NCBI RefSeq assembly: GCF_042647165.1
Contig: NZ_JBHRUV010000046.1
Direction: 5' to 3' (one strand)
Origin: Camelimonas abortus
GTDB taxonomy: Bacteria > Pseudomonadota > Alphaproteobacteria > Rhizobiales > Beijerinckiaceae
DNA length: 64,000 nucleotides
Position 1 is the first letter of the stretch; the number at the start of each line of letters is the position of its first letter. Shown piece by piece: positions 44,734 through 54,182 of this stretch. The position numbers were made by a program, and so were the translations under genes. Under the pieces are notes generated by a model, which saw only the letters and a list, made by a program, of their open reading frames with translations, had not been told where the DNA came from and made no database searches.

Positions 44734-45036
44734 ATGATGTGGAGGTCGATGGATAGTCCGCTGCAGTTTGTCCGCCATCTCAGCGTGCTGCGCAGCCACC
44801 GCATTCATTTCGGCGGCAATGGCTCGGAGCCGGCGGCCGTGAACGGACAGGCGCTGTTCCTGCGACTGTTCGCCACCCACGACTGCAGCGTCAGCCTGGA
44901 GGACGCCAGGGGCGAGGCGCGCACCTTCCGGCTCGGCGCGCGGCAGGCATGGATCGCCACGGCGGACGGCGTCGCCGCGGTCCGCGTCGGGCCGGCGCCG
45001 GCGTCCGGCCGTCTCTATGTCAACGAGCTGGGCTGA
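44734..45036 (+). CDS. Small protein of unknown function
   Basis: A 100-residue protein that I do not recognise. It is not hydrophobic and has no signal peptide. Alternating residues in the second half (RTFRLGARQAWIATADGVAAVRV) suggest a small beta-rich fold. The ATG pair at 44734/44737 follows GGGGGCG with usual spacing; an ATG at 44749 is also possible but its RBS is too close. It ends just before the convergent AsmA-like gene. Confidence 0.5.
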   Translation: MMWRSMDSPLQFVRHLSVLRSHRIHFGGNGSEPAAVNGQALFLRLFATHDCSVSLEDARGEARTFRLGARQAWIATADGVAAVRVGPAPASGRLYVNELG

Positions 45037-45084
45037 GCCTGCGGCGCCGGCGCGACATGTCCGGCCAGGCCGGCGGCCGGGCGG

Positions 45085-46827
45085 TCAGGGGGGCGTTGCC
45101 TGCGGCGGGGCGCCGGCGGCGCTCACGGCCAGTGACGGGCTGGACCAGGCGCCGGAAAGCCGCAGCCGCAGCGGCGCGCCGTTCGCCGGCGTGAGCGCGC
45201 CCTCCAGCGCCAGCGGCTGGCCAGAAAGGCCGGCCTCGCCGGACAGGCTGGCGGTGAAGCCGGAGCCCGACACGGTCAGGCCGGTCACGCCGAGCATGCC
45301 GGGAGGCGACAGCGTCCAGCGCGCCTGCAGGCTGGAGAAGGCAGTGCGGCCGCGCAGCTTCACCGGCTCGTCCGCGGCCGGCGCCTCGCCGCGCCGCGCC
45401 AGGGCGGCGAGGGCGAGGCCGCCCAGCTCGCCGCCGCTGACCTGCGCGTGGCCCTCGCCGCGCATGTTGCGCAGCAGGGTTTCGCGGGTCGCGCCCTCGC
45501 CCTCCAGCGTCATCGCGCCGCCGAGCGTTCCGCTGACGCGGATGGGGCCGCCCTGCAGGAAGGCCAGCCTGGTCGCGTCCAGGCCCTCGGCGGAGACCTG
45601 CAGGCGCATGTCGAGACCGGCGGCGGAGGGCGCGGCGTTCAGCCGGCCCTTCAGCGCCCCGCCGAGAAGGCTGGCGGAGCCGAGGACCGCCTCCACGCGG
45701 CCATGACGCAGGACGATGCTGGTGGCCACGTCGCTGGCGCGCAGCTCCGGCGTCAGCCGCACGCTGGCCGCCGACAGGCGCAGGTCCACCTCCCAGTCGC
45801 GCAGCCCGTCCGAGGCGAGGAACGGCGGCTGCGACCACCACGCGCCGCCGCCGGCGAAGCGCAGGTCCAGCGTGTCGGCGGCGAGGGTGCCCGCCAGGGC
45901 CCAGCCGCCGGCGTCGCCCGGACGCAGCGACAGCGCCCCTTCCAGCGTGTTGTCGCCGATGCGCGCCGTCGCCGGCGACAGCGCCGCGCTGCGGGCGTTT
46001 ACCGTCAGCCGTCCCTCGACGCTGGCGGGGAGGTCGCCGGCGTTCCGGTCCAGATTGAGGTTGCGCCACGGGGCCAGCCGGCCGATCGCCGGGGCGGAGA
46101 GGGAAGCCTGGCCCTCGAAGCGGCGGGCGCCGTCAGTGAGCGCCCCGCGCAGCTCCGCCTTCAGCGGCGCGCCCGACAGCCGCGCCGTCACCTGGCAGGA
46201 GCCGTCGGTGGCGACCGCCTCAGGCGAAAAGCCGCTGACGCTGATTTCGTAGGCTTCGCCGCCGATCGCCGCCACGCCCGAAATGGCGACCGGCGAAGCG
46301 GGCGACGGCCACGTCGCCGTCAGGCTGATGTCCCGCGCCAGCGCCGCGCGGCCGTCCGCCGCGTCGAACGCGCCGGCGACCAGCGTCACCCGGCGGGGCC
46401 GCCACGCGCCGCCGCTGGCGCGCCGCCACATTTCCGTGCTGGCGGCGAGGGCGGCGGACCACAGCGCCGCCCCGTCCGCATCCGCCGGCGGCGCGCGGAA
46501 CACCGGCTCGATCAGGGTGAGGTCGTCCAGCTCGAACCGTCCGGCCAGCAGCGGCAGCAGCCGCAGCTCGCCGCGCAGCTGGCGCGCGCGCGCCACCACC
46601 GCGCCGTCGGCGCCGACAAGGCGCACGTGGTCGATCTTGATGCGCGGAACCGGCAGCACCGCCAGGGTGACCGGCCCGCCGGCCTCCAGCCACAGGCCGG
46701 CGCCGCCGGCGAAATCACGGCTGATCTGGCTCACGGCGCGCCGGTCCATCACCGTCCATGGAACCGCGCCGGCGCCAGCGGCCGCAAGTCCGGCGACGGT
46801 CAGTAACAGGACGGTGCGACGGCGCAT
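45085..46827 (-). CDS. AsmA family protein
   Basis: A 580-residue protein. An N-terminal signal anchor (VLLLTVAGLAAAGAGAVPW) is followed by a long periplasmic region with the AsmA N-terminal signature: GGPVTLAVLPVPRIKIDHVRLVG and the LRLLPLLAGRFELDDLTLIEPV repeat-type strand. The C-terminal AsmA-like beta region has LKLRGRTAFSSLQARWTLSPPG followed by ALEGALTPANGAPLRLRLSG. The family is involved in lipid transport between membranes and outer-membrane assembly. The ATG at 46827 follows CGGGAAG on the minus strand. Confidence 0.85.
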   Translation of the reverse strand: MRRRTVLLLTVAGLAAAGAGAVPWTVMDRRAVSQISRDFAGGAGLWLEAGGPVTLAVLPVPRIKIDHVRLVGADGAVVARARQLRGELRLLPLLAGRFELDDLTLIEPVFRAPPADADGAALWSAALAASTEMWRRASGGAWRPRRVTLVAGAFDAADGRAALARDISLTATWPSPASPVAISGVAAIGGEAYEISVSGFSPEAVATDGSCQVTARLSGAPLKAELRGALTDGARRFEGQASLSAPAIGRLAPWRNLNLDRNAGDLPASVEGRLTVNARSAALSPATARIGDNTLEGALSLRPGDAGGWALAGTLAADTLDLRFAGGGAWWSQPPFLASDGLRDWEVDLRLSAASVRLTPELRASDVATSIVLRHGRVEAVLGSASLLGGALKGRLNAAPSAAGLDMRLQVSAEGLDATRLAFLQGGPIRVSGTLGGAMTLEGEGATRETLLRNMRGEGHAQVSGGELGGLALAALARRGEAPAADEPVKLRGRTAFSSLQARWTLSPPGMLGVTGLTVSGSGFTASLSGEAGLSGQPLALEGALTPANGAPLRLRLSGAWSSPSLAVSAAGAPPQATPP

Positions 46828-46969
46828 GCAGCTTCCCGGTGGCCTGATTCATCGGTGGCCAAGACAACCAGACGATAGCACGCCGATCAACAGAAGCCGT
46901 AGCCGCGAACGGGGATAGCTGACGCATGGAGAGGCGGCGGCGCCGCCGCGTCCGTCCTCCGCGCCCGCG

Positions 46970-47998
46970 TCATCCCGCCGGCGTTGCGGGCTGCGCCACG
47001 ATCACCATGCGCTTGCCGCGGTTCTCGCCGGCGAGCAGGCCGATGAGCGCGCCCGGCAGCTGTTCGACGCCGTGGAGGATGTCCTCCTGCACCTTCAGGC
47101 GGCCTTCGGCGACCCAGCGGCGCAGGTCTGCGATGGCGGTCTCGCGCTCCGCGTCGAAATCGCTGACGATGAAGCCTTCCATGCGCAGGCGGCGCACCAC
47201 GATGAGGCCGGGCACGCCGCGCACGCCGCGGGGGCTGGCGGTGTCATATTGCGAAACCGCGCCGCAGCAGACGATGCGCCCGCCCAGATTCATGCGGAAC
47301 AGCATGGCCTCGAGCACGTCGCCGCCGACATTGTCGAAATAGATGTCGACGCCGCCGGGCGTCGCCGCCTTCAGCGCCCGGTGAAAGTCTGCGGCCCTGT
47401 AGTCCACGGCGGCGTCGAAGCCGAGCTCGCGCTCCAGCCACTCGCACTTCTCCCTGCCGCCGGCGACGCCGACCACGCGGCAGCCGTGGATCTTCGCGAT
47501 CTGCCCGACGAGCGAGCCGACGGAGCCGGCCGCGGCGGAGACGGCCACGGTTTCCCCCGCCCTTGGCCGGCCGACCTTCAGCAGGCCGGTCCATGCGGTG
47601 AGACCGGGAATGGCGTAAAGGCTGATGAGATGGGTCAGGGGTTCGGCGCGCGGATATCTGGTCGCCGCGCCGGCGTCGATGACGGCGTATTCCTGCCAGC
47701 CGGCGTCGGCGAACACCAGGTCGCCGGGGGCGAAGCCAGGAGCGCGCGACTCAATCACCTCGGCGAGGGCGCCGCCGGCCATCACCGCACCGGCGCTGAT
47801 CTCGGAGCGGTAGGTGGCGGCCTGCATCCACGCCCGGTTGGCCGCGTCCAGCGACACGATCAGCACCTTCACCAGCAGCTGGCCGTCCGCCGGGGCGGGG
47901 ATCTCGCCCTCCACGAGGCGGAAATGTTCGTGGCCGAGTTTGCCGGCGGGTTTTTCGACGAGCAGGATCTGCCGGTTGCGGGCGGCTGCGGCGCTCAT
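46970..47998 (-). CDS. NADP-dependent zinc-free oxidoreductase (MDR family)
   Basis: A 342-residue medium-chain reductase of the leukotriene B4 dehydrogenase/CurA type. It has no zinc-binding cysteine set. The Rossmann motif reads VSAAAGSVGSLVGQIAK, IYFDNVGGDVLEAML is the family signature, and YAIPGLTAWTGLLKVG precedes the nucleotide site. These enzymes reduce C=C bonds of enones with NADPH. The start has GGAGGA five bases upstream. It is downstream of the thiolase gene on the same strand but separated by a terminator. Confidence 0.88.
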   Translation of the reverse strand: MSAAAARNRQILLVEKPAGKLGHEHFRLVEGEIPAPADGQLLVKVLIVSLDAANRAWMQAATYRSEISAGAVMAGGALAEVIESRAPGFAPGDLVFADAGWQEYAVIDAGAATRYPRAEPLTHLISLYAIPGLTAWTGLLKVGRPRAGETVAVSAAAGSVGSLVGQIAKIHGCRVVGVAGGREKCEWLERELGFDAAVDYRAADFHRALKAATPGGVDIYFDNVGGDVLEAMLFRMNLGGRIVCCGAVSQYDTASPRGVRGVPGLIVVRRLRMEGFIVSDFDAERETAIADLRRWVAEGRLKVQEDILHGVEQLPGALIGLLAGENRGKRMVIVAQPATPAG

Positions 47999-48378
47999 GG
48001 GGTTCCTCCACTGCTGGCCCCCCTTGTTGCGGGGCTGTCGCGGCCGGACGCGCGCCGGCCGGGGCCTTTTCGCGCCGGCCGCCCGGACCGGGCCGGCGGG
48101 CGCAGGCGTCGCCGGCGATTGAGCGGAAACGGCGCCCTCCGGTCAAGCGCGGCGGGGGCGCGGCCCGGACGGCGGCCTGTGGCGGGACAGGCGGATAAAC
48201 TCGGAAAATGGTTTTTTCGTCAGTATGTTGTATTGAAATCCGCGCATGGCGGATCAGGACTGGTCCGGCCGTAGCGGAGGGCGAGAAATCCCGTGCAAAT
48301 CAATGAAATAACACGCAAAACAAAAAAAGGACGCCGGAAAATCCGGCGTCCCTGTCCCGGGTGGGCCCCGGAATGATG
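47999..48378. other. Gap between the thiolase and MDR genes
   Basis: 380 bases. The thiolase terminator is at 48322-48351. Bases about 48190-48250 are AT-richer than the surroundings and may hold the promoter of the MDR gene. No small gene was found. Confidence 0.45.
48322..48351 (-). terminator. Intrinsic terminator after the thiolase gene
   Basis: On the minus strand GGACGCCGGA-TTT-TCCGGCGTCC is followed by TTTTTTT (complement of 48322-48328). Confidence 0.92.
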
Positions 48379-49551
48379 TCAGAGGCGCTCGATGATGGTG
48401 ACGTTGGCCAGGCCGCCGCCCTCGCACATGGTCTGCAGGCCATAGCGCTTGCCGCGGGCGTGCAGGGCGTGGACCAGCGTGGTCATCAGCTTGGCGCCCG
48501 AGCCGCCGAGCGGGTGGCCGAGGGCGATGGCGCCGCCGTTCACGTTCAGGCGCTCCGGATCGGCGCCCAGCTCCTTCAGCCACGCCATCGGCACCGAAGC
48601 GAAGGCCTCGTTCACCTCGAACAGGTCGATGTCGTTGATCGACATGCCGGCCTTCTTCAGGGCGACGCGGGTGGCCTCGATCGGCGTCTCGAGCATGATC
48701 ACCGGGTCGCCGCCGATCACGGTCATGTGGTGCACGCGGGCGAGCGGGGTGAAGTTGAACTCCTTCAGCGCCTTCTCGTTGACCACCAGCACGGCGGCCG
48801 AGCCGTCGCAGATCTGGCTGGAGGTGGCGGCGGTGATGCGGCCGCCTTCCTGCAGCAGCTTCACGCCCTTGACGCCCTCGAGGGTCACGTCGAAGCGGAT
48901 GCCCTCGTCGACCTCATGCATGACCTTGGTGCCGTCGTCGAGGGTGACCTCAACCGGCACGATCTCTTTCCTGAAGGCGCCTTCCTTCGTGGCGCGGATC
49001 GCCTTGAGATGGGAGTTGTAGCCGAACTCGTCCATCTCGTCCTTGCTGATGTCGTACTTGACGGCGATCTGCTCGGCGCCGGCGAACTGGCTGAAGTGAA
49101 CGCCCGGATAGCGCTCCTCCATCTTCGGGCTCTTGTAGAAGCCGAAGCCGTTCTTCTGCGGCAGGATGGCGGCGAGGCCCATCGGCACGCGGGTCATCGA
49201 CTCCACGCCGCCGGCGATCACCACGTCCTGCGTGCCCGACATCACCGCCTGGGCGGCGAAGTGCAGCGCCTGCTGCGACGAACCGCACTGGCGGTCAACC
49301 GAGGTGCCCGGAACGGACTCAGGCAGGCGGGAGGCCGAAACCGTGTTGCGGGCCACGTTGGTGGCCTGCTCGCCGGCCTGGCCGACGCAGCCCCAGATCA
49401 CGTCGTCGATACGGGCCGGATCAATGCCGGTGCGGTCGAGCAGGGCGTTGATCACTTCGGCGCCGAGGTCAACCGGATGCCAGTCCTTCAGACGGCCGCC
49501 CTTGCGACCGCCGGCCGTGCGGGCCGCCGCGACGATATATGCTTCTGCCAT
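48379..49551 (-). CDS. Acetyl-CoA C-acyltransferase (thiolase)
   Basis: A 390-residue thiolase that cleaves 3-ketoacyl-CoA or condenses acetyl-CoA. Cys89 in DRQCGSSQQA is the acyl-accepting nucleophile. The C-terminal motifs NGGAIALGHPLGGSGAKL (catalytic His) and MCEGGGLA (second Cys) are complete. The ATG at 49551 has GGGGAG eight bases upstream; a GTG nine bases earlier is less likely. It is transcribed away from the acyl-CoA dehydrogenase gene at 50076 from a shared upstream region. Confidence 0.95.
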   Translation of the reverse strand: MAEAYIVAAARTAGGRKGGRLKDWHPVDLGAEVINALLDRTGIDPARIDDVIWGCVGQAGEQATNVARNTVSASRLPESVPGTSVDRQCGSSQQALHFAAQAVMSGTQDVVIAGGVESMTRVPMGLAAILPQKNGFGFYKSPKMEERYPGVHFSQFAGAEQIAVKYDISKDEMDEFGYNSHLKAIRATKEGAFRKEIVPVEVTLDDGTKVMHEVDEGIRFDVTLEGVKGVKLLQEGGRITAATSSQICDGSAAVLVVNEKALKEFNFTPLARVHHMTVIGGDPVIMLETPIEATRVALKKAGMSINDIDLFEVNEAFASVPMAWLKELGADPERLNVNGGAIALGHPLGGSGAKLMTTLVHALHARGKRYGLQTMCEGGGLANVTIIERL

Positions 49552-50075
49552 GTTACTCACTCCCCATCAGGCCGTCTGGCCCGTCTTCTGCGCCGAACCG
49601 GCTGGTTGTTGACCGGCACAGGATGTGTCGCCGCCGGCGCGGCCCGTCAAGGGCCGCGTCCATGCGCCGCGACCGGCTCCTGCTCCCTGCCTTGCATTAC
49701 GGGAAACCGGCGCGCCGCCAGATCGCCGCGTCGCCAGATCGCCGTCCGTCCCGCGCCTCCCTTCAGGAAAGGGCGCGCCCGCAGCCGGCGACTTGCACAT
49801 ACGCACTTGAAATTCTAACGATCGTTTGGTCAATGTTGTCAAGATCCCGGAGCCGGCCTCCGGGACGGGCGGCGGAGACCGGAAACAGGATGGCCGCAAC
49901 GGCGCAGGGCCGGCGCAGACAGAACAGGCGGCGCTCCGGACACGTTCAGGGGAGCCGCCCGTCACGCCGGCCAGCGCCGCAAGGCGCGCGCCGGGAGGAA
50001 GCGCAGCCGTCCGCCAGGACAGGTTTCAGCGGGAGACAGGCGCCGCAGGGCGCCGTCCAAGGAGGAAAGACGACC
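49552..50075. other. Divergent promoter region between thiolase and dehydrogenase genes
   Basis: 524 bases. Only the stretch 49795-49850 is AT-rich; it holds a palindrome (49817-49826). The rest reads as GC-rich shadow frames. I see no gene. Confidence 0.5.
49817..49826. promoter_or_regulatory. Candidate operator in the divergent region
   Basis: AACGATCGTT is a perfect ten-base palindrome flanked by T on both sides, inside the only AT-rich patch between divergent thiolase and dehydrogenase genes. TTGAAA at 49807-49812 could be the -35 of a rightward promoter, which would put the palindrome in the spacer. TetR-type repressors of fatty-acid genes often use sites of this shape. Confidence 0.4.
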
Positions 50076-51398
50076 ATGGATTTCAACATTCCGGCGGACA
50101 TCCAGGCCTATCTGAACGAGCTCGACGACTTCATCGAGCGGGTGATCAAGCCCATCGAGGCGGAGGACGACAACATCCGCTTCTTCGACCACCGCCGCGA
50201 GTGGGCCCGCACCGATTTCGAGAACGGCGGCCTGCCGCGCAAGGAGTGGGAGGCGCTGCTGGCCCGCGTGCGCAAGCTGGCGGACGAGGCCGGCCACTTC
50301 CGCTTCGCGCTGCCGCGCGAGTTCGGCGGCAAGGACGGCTCCAACCTGGCCATGGCCATCATCCGCGAGCACCTGGCCTCCAAGGGCCTTGGCCTGCACA
50401 ACGACCTGCAGAACGAGCACTCCATCGTCGGCAACCAGCCGATCGTGCTCATCCTGCGCGACTTCGGCACCGATGAGCAGAAGAAGGAGATGATTCCGAA
50501 GCTGCTCGACGGCTCCATGCGCATCGCCTTCGGCCTCACCGACCGCTACCACGGCTCCGACGCCACCCACATGGAGACCCGCGCCGTTCCGGAGACCCGC
50601 AACGGTGAGCCTGGCTGGCTGATCAACGGCGAAAAGATGTGGATCACCGGCATGCACACGGCGACCCACTGCATGCTGTTCGCCCGCAGCCACGGCAAGG
50701 ACGGCGACGCCTCCGGCATCACCGCCTTCCTCGTGCCCTCCAGCGATCCCGGCGTGATCATTGAAGAGTACATGTGGACCTTCAACATGCCGACGGATCA
50801 CCCGCGCATGACCATCCGCGACGTGTGGGTGCCTGAGTCGGCGATCCTCGGCCCGCTCGGCGGCGGCCTCGCCCTGGCCCAGCACTTCGTGCACGAGAAC
50901 CGCATCCGCCAGGCGGCGTCCTCGCTCGGCGCGGCGGTGTACTGCATCAACGAAACGGTGAAATACGCCCGCCAGCGCCAGCCCTTCGGCCAGGCGCTCG
51001 CCGTCAACCAGGCCATCCAGTTCCCGCTGGTGGAGCTGGCCACACAGGCCGAGATGCTGCGCCTGCTGATCCGCAAGACCGCCTGGGAGATGGACCAGAT
51101 GCCCAAGCCGGAGGTGGAGAAGCGCCTCTCGGACAAGGTGTCCATGTGCAACTACTGGGCCAACCGCCTGTGCTGCGAGGCGGCGGACCGCGCCATGCAG
51201 GTGCACGGCGGCATCGGCTATTCGCGCCACAAGCCGTTCGAGCACATCTACCGTCACCACCGCCGTTACCGCATCACCGAGGGCTCGGAGGAGATCCAGA
51301 TGCGCAAGGTCGCCGCTTACCTCTTCGGCTACATCGGCCCGAAGAGGGAGGAGTTCGCGAAGCTGGAGGCGGAAGCCCGCCGTCCGGTCAACCGGTGA
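50076..51398 (+). CDS. Acyl-CoA dehydrogenase (ACAD10/11-like)
   Basis: A 440-residue flavoprotein. FALPREFGGKDGSNLAMA opens the middle region, followed by FGLTDRYHGSDATHM and LINGEKMWITGM. The catalytic Glu is retained (RITEGSEEIQMR, E402). MQVHGGIGYSRHKPFEHIYRHHRRYR is typical of the ACAD10/11-like group. The ATG at 50076 has AAGGAGGAAAG upstream, a near-perfect RBS. It is followed within 17 bases by an APH-like gene, an association also seen as a fusion in animal ACAD10/11. Confidence 0.94.
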   Translation: MDFNIPADIQAYLNELDDFIERVIKPIEAEDDNIRFFDHRREWARTDFENGGLPRKEWEALLARVRKLADEAGHFRFALPREFGGKDGSNLAMAIIREHLASKGLGLHNDLQNEHSIVGNQPIVLILRDFGTDEQKKEMIPKLLDGSMRIAFGLTDRYHGSDATHMETRAVPETRNGEPGWLINGEKMWITGMHTATHCMLFARSHGKDGDASGITAFLVPSSDPGVIIEEYMWTFNMPTDHPRMTIRDVWVPESAILGPLGGGLALAQHFVHENRIRQAASSLGAAVYCINETVKYARQRQPFGQALAVNQAIQFPLVELATQAEMLRLLIRKTAWEMDQMPKPEVEKRLSDKVSMCNYWANRLCCEAADRAMQVHGGIGYSRHKPFEHIYRHHRRYRITEGSEEIQMRKVAAYLFGYIGPKREEFAKLEAEARRPVNR

Positions 51399-51415
51399 GG
51401 CGCGACGGCAGTCTG

Positions 51416-52447
51416 ATGACCAGCATCACGCCGCTTTCGCAGGCTGAGCTCGCCGAACGGCTCGGGCGCGTCGTCGCCCGCCGTATCGGCGGCTCCGGCG
51501 AGATCATCAACCTGCGCCGCCTCACCGGCGGCGCCACCAAGCACACCTGGGCGTTCTCCGCCGGGATCGACGGAACGCGCCGGGACTTCATCCTGCAGAT
51601 GGTCGGCGAGCCGCCGGCGGAGGACAGCGACCACCCGCGCGCCGGCATGCCGCGCGTCGCCGGCCGCAACGAAACCCTGCTGATGCAGGCCGGGCACAGG
51701 GCCGGCGTGCCCACGCCGCCGGTGCGCGCCGCCCTCGAGCCGGAGGACGGGCTCGGCGTCGGCCACATCACCGATTTCGTTCCCGGCGAGACCATCGCCC
51801 GCAAGCTGCTGCGTGACCCCGAATATGACGGACTGCGCCGCAACTTCGCCCGCCAGTGCGGCGAGGCGGTGGGCCGGCTGCACCACATCGACCCGCAGGA
51901 GCTGCCCTTCCTCGTGCGTTTCGACGCGCCCGTGCAGGTGCGCAAGTACAAGGAGATCTACCAGAGCTTCGGCTACCCCATCCCGGCGCTGGACGTGGCC
52001 TTCGCCTGGGCCGAGGCCAACCTGCCGCAGGGCGTTCCGCTGTCGGTGGTGCACGGCGACTTCCGCATGGGCAACATCATCTGCGGGCCGGAGGGCATCC
52101 GCGCCGTGCTCGACTGGGAGCTGGCCTGCCTTGGCGACCCCATCGCCGATCTCGGCTGGCTGTGCACCAACACCTGGCGCTTCGGCGGCCCCCATCCGGT
52201 GGGCGGCGTGGGCTCGCGCGAGGACCTGATCGCGGGGTATGAAGCGGCCAGCGGCAAAAAGGTGGATCCGGACCACCTGCGCTTCTGGGAGGCATGGGGC
52301 TCGGTGAAATGGGCGGTGATGTGCCTGCTCAAGGGCCAGGCGCACCGCAGCGATCCGTCCGAGCGCACGGTCGAGGCGTTCGCCATCGGCCGGCGCATGG
52401 AGGAGCCGCTGTACGATTTCTACCGCTTTCTGACGGGGAGGGACTGA
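51416..52447 (+). CDS. APH-family phosphotransferase linked to acyl-CoA dehydrogenase
   Basis: A 343-residue protein with an aminoglycoside-phosphotransferase/choline-kinase fold. The Brenner motif is VHGDFRMGNIICGP (HGDxxxxN) and the metal-binding motif is VLDWELACLGDPIADLGW. In ACAD10/11, kinases of this kind phosphorylate 4-hydroxyacyl-CoAs so that the dehydrogenase domain can process them; here the two domains are separate neighbouring genes. The ATG at 51416 is 17 bases after the dehydrogenase stop. Antibiotic resistance is not implied. Confidence 0.88.
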   Translation: MTSITPLSQAELAERLGRVVARRIGGSGEIINLRRLTGGATKHTWAFSAGIDGTRRDFILQMVGEPPAEDSDHPRAGMPRVAGRNETLLMQAGHRAGVPTPPVRAALEPEDGLGVGHITDFVPGETIARKLLRDPEYDGLRRNFARQCGEAVGRLHHIDPQELPFLVRFDAPVQVRKYKEIYQSFGYPIPALDVAFAWAEANLPQGVPLSVVHGDFRMGNIICGPEGIRAVLDWELACLGDPIADLGWLCTNTWRFGGPHPVGGVGSREDLIAGYEAASGKKVDPDHLRFWEAWGSVKWAVMCLLKGQAHRSDPSERTVEAFAIGRRMEEPLYDFYRFLTGRD

Positions 52448-52448
52448 C

Positions 52449-52799
52449 ATGCCGTCCAGCCTGCCGCAAGCCGCCGATCTGGTGGCGGTCGTGCGCGAGT
52501 TCCTGGAGCGGGAGATCCTTCCCGAATCGTCGGGCGCCCGCTGGTTCAACGTGCGCGTGGCCGCCAACGTGCTGGCCATGGTGGAGCGCGAGCTGCAGCT
52601 CGGCCGTGATCTCGACGCCGCCGAGGCGGAGCGGCTCCGGCGGTTCGTCTCCGGCGACAGCCGCGAGGAGATGGTGAAGGCGCTCTCCGACGGCGTGCGC
52701 GAGGGACGCATCGACTGGCGCTCCGGGGGGCTTGCGGAGCACCTGCTCCAGACCTGCGAGGACGCGCTGAAGGTCAACAACCCGAAGTGGCTCCGCTGA
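52449..52799 (+). CDS. DUF6285-like small protein
   Basis: A 116-residue, probably helical cytoplasmic protein. Family-like features are PSSLPQAADLVAVVREFLE, RWFNVRVAANVLAMVERELQLG and the C-terminal VNNPKWLR. Small proteins of this type sit next to APH-family and acyl-CoA dehydrogenase genes in many bacteria and their role is not known; the DUF number is given from memory of the family. The ATG begins one base after the APH stop (TGACATG), so the two are coupled. Confidence 0.72.
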   Translation: MPSSLPQAADLVAVVREFLEREILPESSGARWFNVRVAANVLAMVERELQLGRDLDAAEAERLRRFVSGDSREEMVKALSDGVREGRIDWRSGGLAEHLLQTCEDALKVNNPKWLR

Positions 52800-52887
52800 G
52801 CGCCGCGCGGGAGCAATTCAGAACCGACGCACGTTCGCCGGGGCGCGGCCAGCGGCTCCGGCGGACTGCTCCAGAGAGGAGAACATC

Positions 52888-53973
<1,086 letters not shown>

Positions 53974-54038
53974 GGCCGCGCCGGCGGGGCCGGCCGCGCG
54001 CCGGTTCCGCCGCCGTTCCGCCCGTCCGGCCGGACGCG

Positions 54039-54064
54039 AAGCCCCGGGATCCCCGGGGCTTTTT
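54039..54064 (+). terminator. Intrinsic terminator after the racemase gene
   Basis: AAGCCCCGGG-ATC-CCCGGGGCTT, a ten-pair stem, runs into TTTTT and a second T run just after. Confidence 0.93.
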
Positions 54065-54182
54065 GCTTTTTGGGGCTGGCGTCCGTGCGACGGCTCCGCG
54101 GCCCTGTCCGGCGAGGGGCGACCGGCTGAGGTCCGGGCCGGCCCGGCGCGGCTCCGTGAGCCGGCCCGCCGCCCGGCGCCTG

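Noticed and set aside
51416..52447. Aminoglycoside resistance gene
   Set aside because: The APH fold is real, but the gene is embedded with acyl-CoA dehydrogenase and DUF6285 genes, the context of ACAD10/11-type metabolic kinases rather than resistance.
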